A stretch of 64,000 bases of DNA from Protula sp. h YS-2021 (Eukaryota; Annelida; Polychaeta; Sabellida; Serpulidae). Each line of letters begins with the position of its first letter. Position 1 is the stretch's first letter. Below the pieces are notes generated by a model. It had not been told where the DNA came from. It saw only the letters and a program-made list of their open reading frames with translations, and did not search any database. The position numbers were made by a program, and so were the translations under genes. Where the stretch lies: NCBI GenBank assembly GCA_949752745.1, contig OX457028.1, positions 3,695,996-3,759,995 on the forward strand, read 5' to 3'. This document shows, one piece after another, positions 33,312-49,238 of the stretch.

Positions 33312-34805
33312 TCAAGAACCGAAGTTTTTGAGACAACCTGCTCTCGTTTCGAATAGACTATGTTTGACTAATGACCAGGGTAGTCGATTGACTACGTAGT
33401 CACTCTCATGACAGAACGCCTTGTTAAATTTCAGATCATATTTTCCGCAAAAGGTACCTGGATACTGTTTGACCTTGATGACGTTCTGATACGTCACTGT
33501 TCCCTGGGACATAGCCAGACAATCCAGATACGTGACGTCAAAAGCTTGATTAAAATCTGTGGCTTCAAATACAGCCATGTGATGACGCAGAAACGTCAGA
33601 GCCTCCTCACGCGTCATCCTCAACATTTTATTCGTATTTTCATAACACATGGAAGCACAAAACGCCTTGACCTTGTTTTCGAACAGTTTGAACACTTTCA
33701 CTTCCTCCCAAAAGTTCAACGGCATTCCGTCCAAAATGGTGTTTAATTTTGAGTGGTAATGGTTATACAACTGGTAGTCTATTGGACTCCATTTCTTGTG
33801 TAATTCTATCAAAGTGTCAGTTTCGTTTTTGCTCCGTTTTATTCTGACGTCATGCTTATTGTGATATTTTAAGCTCCACAAAGGAAGGTAGATGAGGTCG
33901 GATAATTGCCAGTGAAATGATCGTTTCAGAAGTATTAAGCTTTCATCAAATTTCTCCAGTATTAGCACCAGTGTTATTTGTTCATCCAGCTTCTCTAGGA
34001 ATTGGTTTATGGTGTCTGGATCGCTCTCACCTGGATATGATAATCCAAAATGGTGTGCTATTGCATTTCGCGTGTAGGATGGGTTGCGGTAGGGACCGCA
34101 TTCTTTTGAGCTACCTTCAAATCTCGCATATTTATCATACAAATCAGCGTTCCCGAGAAACGCCTTTGTGACGTCATAGATGCTGGCTAATCCCATGCGA
34201 CTGGCCAATCCATGGAAGGCTATAGTCGATTGCAAGAACTCAAAGGGGTGTCTAAGCAGGGAGATGACCTTGACATCACGTGACATGTATTCCCGGAAGC
34301 TGGCGTTGTCATACTGCGCATGCTCACACATAATATTGTAGTTGCTATAGTTACCTCGTAAAAATTGTTTGTAGGCGGGGTTTGGATAGGGCATACCATT
34401 ACCACAATAATAAGATGCGATTAATAAATCCCTACGCAGTCCAAATCTGTATAAAATATTCTGAAAAGTAGTACTTCCGGTTTTGTGAACTTTTATGTAG
34501 TACAAATCACAAGTCTCTTGTTCACAGGGATTTGTTGACAATGTGGGGCGTTTCTGCTTGATGTTTCTTTCCGACTGTTGCACTTTGACGGCGTTGTCAT
34601 GGCTACTGTTCAGCTGCTCCCCGTTGCTAAGATCCACGTCACGTGGTGTCACCACGTGTTCGAGCAAGACCTGGTGTTTGTGACGTGATACGTAGAGGTA
34701 CTTGCCGTATGTGGTGATGAAGACGAGGAGTACGAAGCTGGAGATGAGAGCCTGGAGCGTCCTGTGTTGACACTCTGGATCGCAGCCCTCTGGCCATTTC
34801 TTCAC
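33312..34805 (-). CDS. GAL3ST-like: Galactose 3-O-sulfotransferase-like (GAL3ST) type II membrane enzyme, last exon
   Basis: A single exon of ~497 codons. It begins after a CCTTAAG acceptor-like site at 34806; the frame has no ATG upstream, so at least one 5' exon is missing. A short tail (KKWPEGCDPEC) is followed by a membrane anchor (ISSFVLLVFITTYGKYLYV) and a linker. The PAPS 5'-phosphosulfate loop IKVHKTGSTT lies near 34490 and the 3'-phosphate site VISLLRHPFEFLQS near 34265. Conserved features of the family follow (CGPYRNPS, LVLILEKFDESLILLKR, YLPLWSLKYH). Family enzymes transfer sulfate from PAPS to the 3-OH of galactose on glycolipids or glycans in the Golgi. It converges on ACTMAP; AATAAA for this strand lies at 33130-33135. 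The exact acceptor substrate cannot be inferred. Confidence 0.88.
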   Translation of the reverse strand: MKKWPEGCDPECQHRTLQALISSFVLLVFITTYGKYLYVSRHKHQVLLEHVVTPRDVDLSNGEQLNSSHDNAVKVQQSERNIKQKRPTLSTNPCEQETCDLYYIKVHKTGSTTFQNILYRFGLRRDLLIASYYCGNGMPYPNPAYKQFLRGNYSNYNIMCEHAQYDNASFREYMSRDVKVISLLRHPFEFLQSTIAFHGLASRMGLASIYDVTKAFLGNADLYDKYARFEGSSKECGPYRNPSYTRNAIAHHFGLSYPGESDPDTINQFLEKLDEQITLVLILEKFDESLILLKRSFHWQLSDLIYLPLWSLKYHNKHDVRIKRSKNETDTLIELHKKWSPIDYQLYNHYHSKLNTILDGMPLNFWEEVKVFKLFENKVKAFCASMCYENTNKMLRMTREEALTFLRHHMAVFEATDFNQAFDVTYLDCLAMSQGTVTYQNVIKVKQYPGTFCGKYDLKFNKAFCHESDYVVNRLPWSLVKHSLFETRAGCLKNFGS

Positions 34806-34859
34806 CTTAAGGACACAGTTCGAAATAATACGTGAGTATAGCAAGAAAAGGATATACAC

Positions 34860-35900
34860 CAGCCTGTATTTCTAGGTATCAATTAGGGCAGGAACAGCGT
34901 CGTTTTTTTAAACACTTGCTGGGTCATCATAAAAAGAACAGCTCCAACCGGAAGTGAAAATCCAATATGGCGGCCTTGAAATTAGGTCAAGATCAAAGCA
35001 ATCTAAGCAATATGATAGGTCATATGTATACCAAAGATCATAGGAAAAGGATTATCAGGGGTTTTATTTCCCTTCCAGAGATAATGTTGAAATTATTGGG
35101 ATGAATCCGAAACATAACGGGTAAAAAAAAAACAAATCGACCGTGCATGTGCAAAAAATGTCATCCGAAATGCAAGTGGCCTTTCTGGCGGTTGCCGTAA
35201 AATGCGACCAGCTGCGTTGACCCCCGTGACCTTTGGTGTTGACCCCCCCCCCCCCACCCCCGACCTTTGGCGCTGACCCACGTGATCTTTTGTGCTGACC
35301 CCCGTGACCTTGGGCTTTGACATTTTCTTGCAAAAAAACACTTCGTAATAATATCACAAATAATGCAACAGTACTCGAATATCAATCATGACTGGATCGA
35401 CGGAATTTCAGAAAGAGGGAGGGGGGGGGGGGTAACATTAATTTCTCATTTGTTGGGATTTTAGTTTAGTTGTGAAATAATTGCAAGAGAAAGTATAGAA
35501 GTCACGAGGACACTAGTGTAGACGTCACCAAGACACTTACATAGAAGTCACGAGGACACTAGTGTAGAAGTCACTGGCAAGCTTTAAAAGAAAACCCTTA
35601 CCTTTTTAGCCATCGTGCCATTACAAAGTATAGAAAAGGAGATCAAATTCAACTTTTGTTCACAAAGGCACTCTTATATCCTTCCTTTAGCTTTATTATA
35701 GTTGGTTCAAAATTTAGGACAAACATTATGATGATACTTAATATACTGTGATACTTATTATTAATATCACAGCAGATGGACAATTAGTGTCGGGTGAATA
35801 CGTTAATATTAGCTAGAAGTGGTTACCTGTCGTCCTTTTTTGTGTGTGCACTTTATCGTACTTGGAAAACATCTCCTGTGATAGTCATCTATTGTTGTAA
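34860..35900. other. Upstream of the sulfotransferase: repeats, no identified exon
   Basis: 35190-35320 has four to five ~24-base units of TGACCCCCGTGACCTTTGG. 35485-35575 has repeats of TAGAAGTCACGAGGACACTAG. The missing 5' exon of the sulfotransferase should lie here or further right, but I cannot pick it. Confidence 0.6.
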
Positions 35901-36339
35901 GGGGCCATACATAAAGTACGTACGCAAAATTTTGTTAATTTTTGAACCCCCCCTCCACCCCTGTACACAGGGTCCTAGACTCCCCCCCCCTCCCTTCCTG
36001 TGCACATGTACGCAATGTGTTGTGGTATATTGAAAAAGAACTGATTTGTTTTAAAAAACCTTAATGCCAATTAATCAGTGACAAGATTGAAAGTGTACAA
36101 ACTAACATACATTAAAATAAATAATGTGAATTAAATAGACATTGCACTAAAAGAGTACAATATTTAGTTTGTAAATCGATGTATTAGGATATTTAATTAC
36201 ATAAAATATGTTTCAGATGTGTTTAAAAAATGCGTATGTATACAGCAGCCCGAACCCTCCCCCTCCCAAAAAGCAGTGCATATGCACCGACCGTGACCCC
36301 CCTCAACCCTCTGTGCGTTCGTACTTTATGGATGATCCC
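35901..36339. mobile_element. Harbinger-type MITE flanked by TAA
   Basis: The left end GGGGCCATACATAAAGTACG and the right end (reverse complement) GGGATCATCCATAAAGTACG are inverted repeats extending through ACGCA. Each end is flanked by TAA (35898-35900 and 36340-36342). A 3-bp TAA duplication is typical of PIF/Harbinger. No coding sequence. Its interior edges are C-rich. Confidence 0.8.
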
Positions 36340-36394
36340 TAACGGTTGAAGCTGTTCAAGGACGCATTGCATTTCAGTTTTGCCAGACCTATTC

Positions 36395-36600
36395 TGAGCT
36401 TGATCGGGGGGGGGGGGGGGGGGGGGGGGTTGGACGAGGGTGGGGGAGGGGCGTGTGTGGTGACGACCGTTTAGAAAAAAATGCTTCACGAATGACTATC
36501 TACCCGGTAACCATAGAGGCGTTCCATCGACGTTGGGTAGATGTCACACCCCCCCCTCCCCCCTTCCCCCCCCCCCCCCGACGTCAGATCAATGTTGTGT
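36395..36600. repeat. Poly-G and poly-C tracts
   Basis: A G run near 36403-36429 and C-rich runs near 36549-36580. Likely unstable low-complexity sequence. Confidence 0.7.
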
Positions 36601-36929
36601 AAAGGTTACAAAATGGAAGTCCAACCAACCTCTATCTCCTGACCTTGTAAAGGCGCCCAGAAAGTGACCGCCTGTCGGGAAATCGATGGGAAGTATTAAT
36701 ATAAAACTGCTGTCAAGACGGCGCCAATCATGGTGTGGTTACCCCGGGTTACATTATCTCCACCACTGAATACGTATATGAAGCCTATTTCCATGAATAT
36801 TTCTCAAAACTAGGTGGGGGAAAAACCAACGCACTCTTGATATTCTTATATTTGACGTCATTGATTTGGTCTATTTTAAAAATAACCCGTCTTGCTTCCA
36901 TTTTCGCTGAGCGATAATACAAGGTTTTT

Positions 36930-37150
36930 TTGCTTGTGAGTCCAACGTCTACACAACCTCGATTTTTCGACGTCCATCCAAAGTCGATTTTTCGACGTCC
37001 ATCCAAAGTCGATTTTTCAACGTCTATTCAACGTTGCACCAAAAACGTTAGAGAAAGTTGGTGCGTTTTAGTTGCAATCAAAAGCTGCATCTCAACTTTG
37101 CCCAACGTCTGTTCAACGTTGTGTCAAAGACGTTGATTAGACGTTGATGT
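36930..37150. repeat. CAACGT/ACGTTG repeat region
   Basis: GATTTTTCGACGTCCATCC is repeated in tandem around 36960-37010. Many TTCAACGTTG and CCAACGTCT words, several palindromic, follow up to 37140. No gene. Confidence 0.65.
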
Positions 37151-37352
37151 GAGGTCGCGATTACAGCCAGAGTTAATGTTTGGGTTTTGTCGAATTGACA
37201 TTGCAACCTCAAATCGACGTTGGCTATGCCTTGGAATGTTTATGGGGGCTGGTGAGCAAATAGCCTCACCCTATGGGTACGCCGGAGCCACTCCGTTCTA
37301 GCGGAAAGTTCTGGGGATTGAAAAAAAAATAACCGAACGATCCAGATTCTGA

Positions 37353-37382
37353 AGGATGGTGGTGGTGGTGGTGGTGGTGGTT
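37353..37382 (+). repeat. (GGT)n microsatellite
   Basis: About nine GGT units within an otherwise unremarkable stretch. Confidence 0.9.
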
Positions 37383-37828
37383 CCAGGGGGAGAGGGGGGA
37401 GGAGCGAGGGGTTTTATGGTGATAAATTTGAAGCCATTTATCTCCTGTATGAGTGTAGTTGTGTGGCAAAAGCCTCAATGGCTGTTTTTTCCTCTTGTCA
37501 ATTGAATCACATAGTTATTTTTGGCTGTTTTTTTTAAATCCTGTGTTTAATTTTAGGATAAAGAAACTTAATAGTTGAATACTCTCAGTCAGCGCTAGTA
37601 TTAAAAAGGTCAGGGTCATTTAATACCTGAGTTCCCCCTACCCCTCGGCCCTCAGTCAGTTATGATTGCTGGTCTCACAAGATTTTTCTCGGCAAAATGA
37701 TATGATAATAACGCAGTACTTATAACCGTTATCTTTCTCCTTCATAGCCAATGACCTTATCAGCTGGGCCAGTTTGATAAGGTATAACATCATGTGCAAA
37801 TGAATAGCTATCTCTGTAGCCCAGTTTA

Positions 37829-37962
37829 GTGTGTTGGTGTGTGTTGGTGTGTTGGTGTGTGTTGGTGTGTTGGTATGTTGCTGTGTTGGTGTGTTGGTGT
37901 GTGTTGGTGTGTGTTGGTGTGTTGGTATGTTGGTGTGTTGGTGTGTGTTGGTGTGTGTTGGG
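37829..37962 (+). repeat. GTGTTG minisatellite
   Basis: Tandem TGTGTTGGTG-type units, about 130 bases, mixing 8-base and 10-base periods. Confidence 0.9.
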
Positions 37963-38417
37963 GTAGCGAGATACTTCTAAAATTTGGGTTAGGTGGTTAT
38001 TTGTGCCGGGAGAGACTCTCCTCTTAATTTTCTAAGCCTCGACTATCTTTTCGAATTCCTCCCTCCCCCATCCCAAAAAAAAAAAATCTGATTTAAATAA
38101 TTTTCGAATAAAGCATTTTTCAAAGTGAAGATTTTGCGGAGCCTTTGGCCGCACACCAACCACTTTCCAAACCATTGCCTCCCCCAGACCTATCCACCGC
38201 TGCCCCACCCTCCCGCCATTCCTTTTTTTACACATTTTTCACCCAGAGCCCCCCCCCCCCCCCCCAAAAAAAAAAAAAAAAAAGACAGAACAGTGAGGAG
38301 AGTGACATTTCATTTAATATAAATACTAACTTAAAACAATTTTACGAAAACGTCTTTTTTTTTAAGCTGTTGTTTTCCAGAACTGTTTTGAGGAAACAAC
38401 TTTTACGGAAATACGTA

Positions 38418-40230
38418 ACCAACGTCATAACACAGAGTACGTGTATCCTTTCTGTAGATCACTACACAGAGTGGATGTATCTATAGATAACCTTGCAGAG
38501 TGCATCCTTTCTGAAGATCATCACGCAGCGTGCATCTTTTCTATAGATCACCATGCAGAGTGCATATTTTCTGTGGATCACCATGCAGAGTGCACCTTTT
38601 CTGTAGATCACCATTCAGAGTGCATATTTTCTGTGGATCACCATGCAGAGTGCATCCTTTCTGTAGATCATCATACAGCGTGCATCTTTTCTATAGATCA
38701 CCATGCAGAGTGCATCCTTTCTGTAGATCATCATACAGCGTGCATCTTTTCTATAGATCACCATGCAGAGTGCATATTTTATGCAGATCACCATGCAGAA
38801 TGCATCCTTTCTGTATATCACCATGCAGAGTGCATATTTTCTGTGGATCACCATGCAGAGTGCATCCTTTCTGTAGATCACAATACATATGCATCATTTC
38901 TGAAGATCACTATGCAGAGTGCATATTTTCTGTAGATCACCATGCAGAGCGCATCCTTTCTGTAGATCATCATACAGAGTGCACCCTTTCTGTAGATCAC
39001 CATGCAGAGTGCATCCTTTCTGTAGATCACCATACAGAGTACATCCTTTCTGAAGATGACCATGCAGAGTGCATCCTTTCTGTAGATCATCATGCAGAGG
39101 GCATATTTTCTATAGATCACCATATAGAGTGCATCCTTTCTGAAGATGACCATGCAGAATGCATCCTTTCTGTAGATCACCATGCAGAGAGTATGTTTTC
39201 TATAGATCACCATGCAGAGTGCATCCTTTCTGTAGGTCACCATGCAGAGTGCATATTTTATGTAGATCACCATGCAGAATGCATCCTTTCTGTAGATCAC
39301 CATGCAGAGTACATATTTTCTGTGGATCACCATGCAGAGTGCATCCTTTCTGTAGATCACCATACAGAATGCATCCTTTCTGAAGATCACTATGCAGAGT
39401 GCGTATTTTCTGTAGATCACCATGCAGAGCGCATCCTTTCTGTAGATCATCATACAGAGTGCACCCTTTCTGTAGATCACCATGCAGAGTGCATCCTTTC
39501 TGTAGATCACCATATAGAGTACATCCTTCCTGAAGATGACCATGCAGAGTGCATCCTTTCTGTAGATCACCATGCAGAGGGCATATTTTCTATAGACCAC
39601 CATGCAGAGTGCATCCTTTCTGTAGATCACCATATAGAGTATATCCTTTCTGAAGATGACCATGCAGAGTGCATCCTTTCTATAGATCACCATGCAGAGT
39701 GCATCCTTTCTGTAGATCACCATGCAGAGTGCATATTTTCTGTGTATCACCATGCAGAGTGCATCCTTTCTGTAGATCACCATACAGAATGCATCCTTTC
39801 TGAAGATCACTATGCAGAGTGCATTTCTTCTGTAGATCACCATGCAGGGCGCATCCTTTCTGTAGATCATCATACAGAGTGCACCCTTCTTGTAGATCAC
39901 TACGTAGAGTGGATCCTTTCTGTAGATCACCATGAAGAGTGCATCCTTTCTGTAGATCACCATGCAGAGTGCATCCTTTCTGTAGATCACCATATAGAGT
40001 AAATCCTTTCTGAAGATGACCATGCAGAGTGTATCCTTTCTGTAGATCACCATGCAGAGGGCATATTTTCTATAGATCACCATGCAGAGTGCATCCTTTC
40101 TGTAGATCACCATGCAGAGGGCATATTTTCTATAGATCATCATGCACAGTGCATCCTTTCTGTAGATCATCATGCAGAGTGCATCCTTTCTGTAGAATAC
40201 CATGCGGAGTGGATCTTTTCTCTGGTACCC
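38418..40230 (+). repeat. 1.8-kb satellite of ~60 units of 30 bases with higher-order repeat
   Basis: The basic unit is CACCATGCAGAGTGCATCCTTTCTGTAGAT-like; by words, CATGCAGAGTGCATCC then TTTCTGTAGATCAC. Lines at 38941 and 39421 are identical over 60 bases, and neighbouring units also match 480 bases apart. A further copy is 420 bases on (39841), so 16- and 14-unit higher-order repeats exist. Because 30 is divisible by 3, long frames stay open on both strands: + decapeptides SVDHHAECIL and CRSPCRVHPF, - decapeptide YRKDALCMVI. I treat these as by-products, not genes. Confidence 0.92.
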
Positions 40231-40385
40231 AAAGTAGAGTTCTATAAATCATTATGAATAAATACGTCGGACCTTTTGGTTCTTTTTTCTAAGTTGTTCA
40301 TGAAAAAGTGTTAATACGTATCGTGTTAATTAAGTGTTTTTAAAGGGATGGCCGAAAAGACTCAGTGGGTGTTAATTTTGAATTT

Positions 40386-40525
40386 CGTGACAGATGATCT
40401 AACCACTTGGCTAAGGCATTTGGAACTAACATCAGTAATTCGCTTACCACCTCGGACCGGCTTCAAATCTGGGGCTTTACGATTACCAGAGCAACCCTCC
40501 AACCAATTGAGCTAAAACCTTACAA
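40386..40525 (-). repeat. tRNA-derived SINE-like sequence
   Basis: On the minus strand, TTTTAGCTCAATTGGTTGGAG is a tRNA box A and GATTTGAAGCC about 40 bases on is a degenerate box B. A second box-A-like TAGCCAAGTGGTTAGA follows at about 40395-40410. This suggests a composite tRNA-derived SINE rather than an active tRNA gene. Confidence 0.45.
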
Positions 40526-40529
40526 AACA

Positions 40530-41750
40530 CTATACGTATATTATACGTATTTAATATCTAAAATGCATGGGCAAAATGGGCATCTTTTCTCGGACGCATA
40601 ATAAACGTATAAATTACGTATAAAACTATCCGCATTTCTAGAACCACATATTAAAATGCGTGGGGAAAAAGATTCTCATATTGAATCCGCATATAATACA
40701 TGTATTTTCCCACGTATAATATGCCCATATCAATGAACGTTTATTACACATATAAAATACGCGGGAAAATATATGCCCATTTTCTATGTGCATATTATGC
40801 GCATATTTTCCTACGCATATTGTTCACGTATCTAGGGACGCATATTACGCATATATTTTGCATAGTAAAAAAGATGCACCTATTTGAAACGCATATTAAA
40901 CACATTTTTATTCACGTATGTAAGACGCATATTTAAGAACGTTTATTACACGCATTTTCCCTCATACATATTATGCGTGTAATATGTGACGCATATTAAG
41001 CATATATTTTACGTGGGATTTCCCATATGGGTATTCCCATGTAAATTACACGTATATAACGCGTGAAAATTTCCAGGTAGCAAATGCATGGGAAAATATA
41101 CGTATATTATTAGTCTGGCAATGTGGGCCTATTATCACAGACCGGAAACAGCCGCCATTGAGCGATAATATATTTAAATTTTTTTGCTAAATGCTGAATA
41201 TTTTGGTGGAGGGCAGCCTTTTTCTAAGTATAATAGAAAGTTAGACACGGGAATACCAATTTCACTAAAATTTTTATTCTGGAAAATGTTTTAAGGAGTA
41301 CTTTATAACTGCACTATAGTGATAAAGCTTCATGTGCATAATACATATCGGAAAGAGTCTAAAACTTCCTAAATCCCATGTAACTATCTCCCAACAAAAC
41401 ACACATTATTTATGCATGGGTACGTGGCAATACCTACATATATTATGCATAGTCTCCATGTGGGATTGCTATCTAGATCATTACATTGGTGGGCAAACTC
41501 TGAAATGCATATAAAATCAATTTAAGAAATGCCTGAAATGTGTCTGATATCAATGGGAAAAAACACGTGTTAAAAGCGATTACTAATTGGTGGAAATTAC
41601 GTCTATAAATGTTTATGTGGGAAAATATGCGAATTTTATGCGCATTATCGATGAGCAAAATGGCCAAAATACACGGATATTACACCTTACTTGCCCATTT
41701 TGCCCACGTATTTTACACGTAAAATATCCGCTAAAAGGTCGCCCTAGAAT
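40530..41750. repeat. CGTATA/ACGCATAT-rich inverted-repeat zone
   Basis: Degenerate words such as ACGCATATTA, CGTATATTATACGT and GGGAAAATATG recur on both strands. AAAATGCATGGGCAAAATGG near 40560 is matched in reverse complement near 41690-41720 (CCATTTTGCCCACGTATTTT). The zone may be a foldback element. Confidence 0.5.
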
Positions 41751-41789
41751 TCCGGTTTCCATATCCAAAGTGCAAGAATGTCCATTGTG

Positions 41790-43205
41790 CTAGATTCAAA
41801 CACATACTAGATTCGGCTTTCGAAGTGACAAACCTAACGCAAAAAAGAGAGTTGAGAAGAGGAACCTTTAGTGACTCAATCTAAATGGCGTTTCCATACT
41901 GAGATAAAGATTGTCTGATGTCATCTGTGCATCTAAAAGTAGATGTCTGTTTAATGAAAGGTAATTTTGATTGCATTATGGATGCTAAGATTTTCCCATA
42001 TTGTTTGTAGCAATTATCTGCTTGGCGAAATTAGAGAAATTATAGGATCGGCCTGGACGTGTGATCAATGTTGTTCTTAGGCATAAAGTTGCGTGTGAAA
42101 TTCCTGCCTCAAATTTATTCCATATTTAAATATATTCCTAGTCAACAGGTTAGTCAACAAAAAATGTATAATATGCAAATATGCAAATGATATGCAGAAA
42201 TATGTAGATGACCCTATTTGGAGAGAAACATCAAAAGAAGAAAATGTATATGAACGAATACAAAAAATGACAATCTACTGAGTTGTTTAGATCCGTCAAC
42301 CTTAAGTGCTCAAGGCCTATCAATGGCCAAACTGCTCCGTCTGTTTTAAAAACACCGGTACGATTTAATAATGCATCAACCTATATTTATATTTTTAGTT
42401 TTTAAATTGTTTTAGAAAACAATGACCAAATTCAAAACATGTTTCATCTTCAAAATACCCCAATTTCCACAGTTCCTCACGGCTGTAAGATTTTTGCATG
42501 AATGCAACGTTTAGTAAATTATTTTCGGTCCAAAAATTGACCAAATATTGGTATTTTAATCTTTTGCTAAAGCATTGACTAAATACCACCATCTAGTACT
42601 TGATTGGCGAGATATGAATTAGTCACAATGTTCTTGGACATTCCTTTTAATATATATTATTTGTTTTCATACACAATTAAATTATATGATTAAAAGCTTT
42701 GAAACTAAATCTAGTCTAAAAATTTCTGGAAGGTAAGATTTCTACCCATTTTAATTTATTGTTTTTGTCATAAAGATGCTTAAGTTTTTTTTAAAATTTT
42801 TATATATTTCCTTTTAATATTTGATAAAAATGATTAGATTTTTACGTTGTTCTTTGCTAGTCTTTGATATTAAGCATCCTTTGACAGGGTAATTAACAGT
42901 TGTAGCAAGCTGTGATAAAAAGCACGTATGCGTATTTCTACTCTTCACCTGGAGTAGGTGTAAACCTCCAATTCACACGGTCGTAATTGTTTTCTTAGAA
43001 ATCAAAAATGTTATGGGTATGTTGAAATGCGTATGTTGAATTGATATTTTGACATTTAACTGATGATGAATTTGACATTAAAAGGAATATAGAGATATAA
43101 ATACGACGTTTATTATGCGATTTCTGATATTTCAAACTTAAAATTTTAATTGTCATTTTAACAAAGCTTGTTGTGCTTGTTTCAAAATTCTGTATTAAAA
43201 TAAAC
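41790..43205. other. Region without a recognisable gene
   Basis: AT-rich DNA upstream of the receptor-like gene. It presumably contains its promoter and 5' UTR. No exon or strong core promoter word is evident. Confidence 0.4.
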
Positions 43206-46693
<3,488 letters not shown>

Positions 46694-49238
46694 CGAGTGC
46701 TTAATTCAAAGACAAACGAAACACTGGTGGAAGTAATCATAAGTTTCAATTAATATTATAAAACAAAGCAAATCGTATCTGCTTAAGTCTTATTTGGATA
46801 AACATAAAACATTAAATTATTAAGGATTTAAAGAATGAAATAAAAATAGCAATGTTCAGGGCATTTGCATTTATAAAAAGTATGACGTGTCATGGTCTTT
46901 TTCTATTGTCTTGATTCAGCTGCCTATGTTGCCTTTTGTATGACTGCTTTCATAAGCTGTAATTGTTGTTGTAAACTTAGATCAGAAAGAGAGACTGTCG
47001 TACATAAAATTGGTTACCATGTGCGTCTATCATCTTTTAAGATGAACTAAGTTTGAAATGATATCTCATTTCTAACCAAACGCGGAATGCAGTTCTTAAG
47101 GAGACCCCGTTTTTTATGGGCAAAGCGGAGTACTGATCAAAATTTGCTCTCCATATTTTTAATGAAATTATCCCTCATAATAGACCGCGTCTGGCCTCAA
47201 TCTGTCCTCTTCGATCTTTTTTTTTTTGGGCATAAATAGCAACCCATATGATATCCATATGTCCTCATTTCAGCCCTAAACCTAGAATTAAAAACTGTAT
47301 TTCTGATAAGGGCCAATAATGCCGATACTGTGCTATATATGTATTGAGATTTTTAGTCGGAGCAATGTTAATCAAGTGACTGCTCTGGCTGTGTTTTCTG
47401 AAAGATAGTTCTATTCAAGCTGCCTATAACGTGAAGAGAGATAGATAGAAAGACAGACAGAGAGATAGACAGATGGAGAGATAGATACACCGAGTGACAA
47501 TGCACTTCCTTTTAAAGAAAAAAGTAAATTATGCGCTATCGAGCATCGTACTAGCCTGATTCACACTTCGCAGCTTCAAAGGTTACATTAACTCAAGGTC
47601 ATAGGTATAAGTCTCTATGACTCTGACGAAGGCTTCGTGATGTAACGCTCCTTCTTAACCATGAAAATTGCCATGTAACACACACATGTGGCGTCACACT
47701 ACGGCGAAGTATTTGAGGAAGGCTTTGTGATGGAAACCTTTTTGCTTTGCACAAAGAAAAGACGTTTTATAATACAAGAAAGTATTGTTAGGTAAAAGTA
47801 GGTTATTTAGTGATATATACTGCTCAATGCTGTGTGTATGTATTATGATAACGATGAATAGTCGGACTGGTGTGCTTTGCATTGCATTGGGCCACATGTG
47901 GAAATAAAAAAGCTACTCAGGATACCACGGTTCGTTTATAACCTTTCTACGTGTGCTTGAATCGAATGCAAATCACCCATTCAAATTATATATGCCTGTA
48001 GCATCTAATAGCACGTTCAAAAATCAACGATTTCACGCCAAACAAGTTTTACTTCAAGTAATCAGTATCCTGAAATTATATTAAAATTAGGCTGTTATAT
48101 GTAAAGCAGTTTTACGTAGGAATATATGGACTTTTTGACACATGTCATTAAATTAATTTTGCTCTCCATAACCTTCGTTTTCACGAAGTAAATAAACTTA
48201 TGCGCTTAAAAATTTATTTGAATTTTATCTTTCTCATTCGTATTTCACTGTGACAACTAGTACCCTGTGCATCATGTGATTTTAATTCAAGGAAGAAACT
48301 AAGAAAATTCCACGAAAGCTATTGGGATTTCATTTGTGGCAAATTTTTGCAGTGTGGTTCGCCAATATAAGTTATACTGTTGTTGTTACAATGATGGTTA
48401 CTGCTGTTGCTGTTAAATGTAATATGTAAAAAGAAATTGTTATAAATAGTTGTGTTAGAGAACATGTTTCAATGGCTTACTGAAACTTATGATTAAATAA
48501 AATATGTGGAGAAACTAAAATATGTTCAACTCACTGAGTTTTTGAAATTATAAAAAGGTTTACTTTGTGGTTATCATGTTTTGAGACTGAGCATTGAAAT
48601 ATTGAAACCTGGCAGAAAGAGCTGACAAGAACAATAAGCGAATCACAGCTAGACTGAAATGTTGCTACTGGTTACCGAATCATCTCTATATGAACTAAAA
48701 CTGCAATGGTCACAGTCAACATTACAAAGTTTCCTTGAACTTAAGCGCAAAATTCGCAACACCGCATACAAAAATGTGATACAAATCTTGATGGTGTTCT
48801 ATACTGAGTAAGTAACATCACCTCTGACCTTGACAATCAAATTCAACTTAAGATCATGTGACGTCATGTCATCCCTCCATTGTGGCTGGAATCCAAATGT
48901 GAGTCCAATATGAATGCATCTGTAAAGGTTTCTGGGATGCCTTAAGAAACATCATCAATGACCTTGCCAATGTCCAGGCCAGACTATGAAGTGGATCTCA
49001 TGTCACTCTGCATAGGGGCTCAATACAAAATTAAGTTCAAATTCTCTGCATAACTAAAGCTAACATCGCCAACTAATCCTGGACCAGGTCATATTTCAGA
49101 TCACAAAATTACCTCTTATGTTACTACGCATGGGGGTTGATTTTAAAAATTAGGACAAAGTAGCATTATCTTTAAATGATGTGTATTTGGTACTCAGCTT
49201 TGCTCTCACACTTACCAATTATATTAAAACTCACGAAA

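Noticed and set aside
35064..35385. Gly-rich frames in three minus-strand registers
   Set aside because: Produced by the TGACCCCCGTGACCTTTGG repeat and a C tract.
38530..40203. Long open frames of 490 and 441 codons on opposite strands
   Set aside because: They follow from a 30-base unit without stops, lack proper ATG starts or splice context, and the + frame shifts at a 28-base unit.
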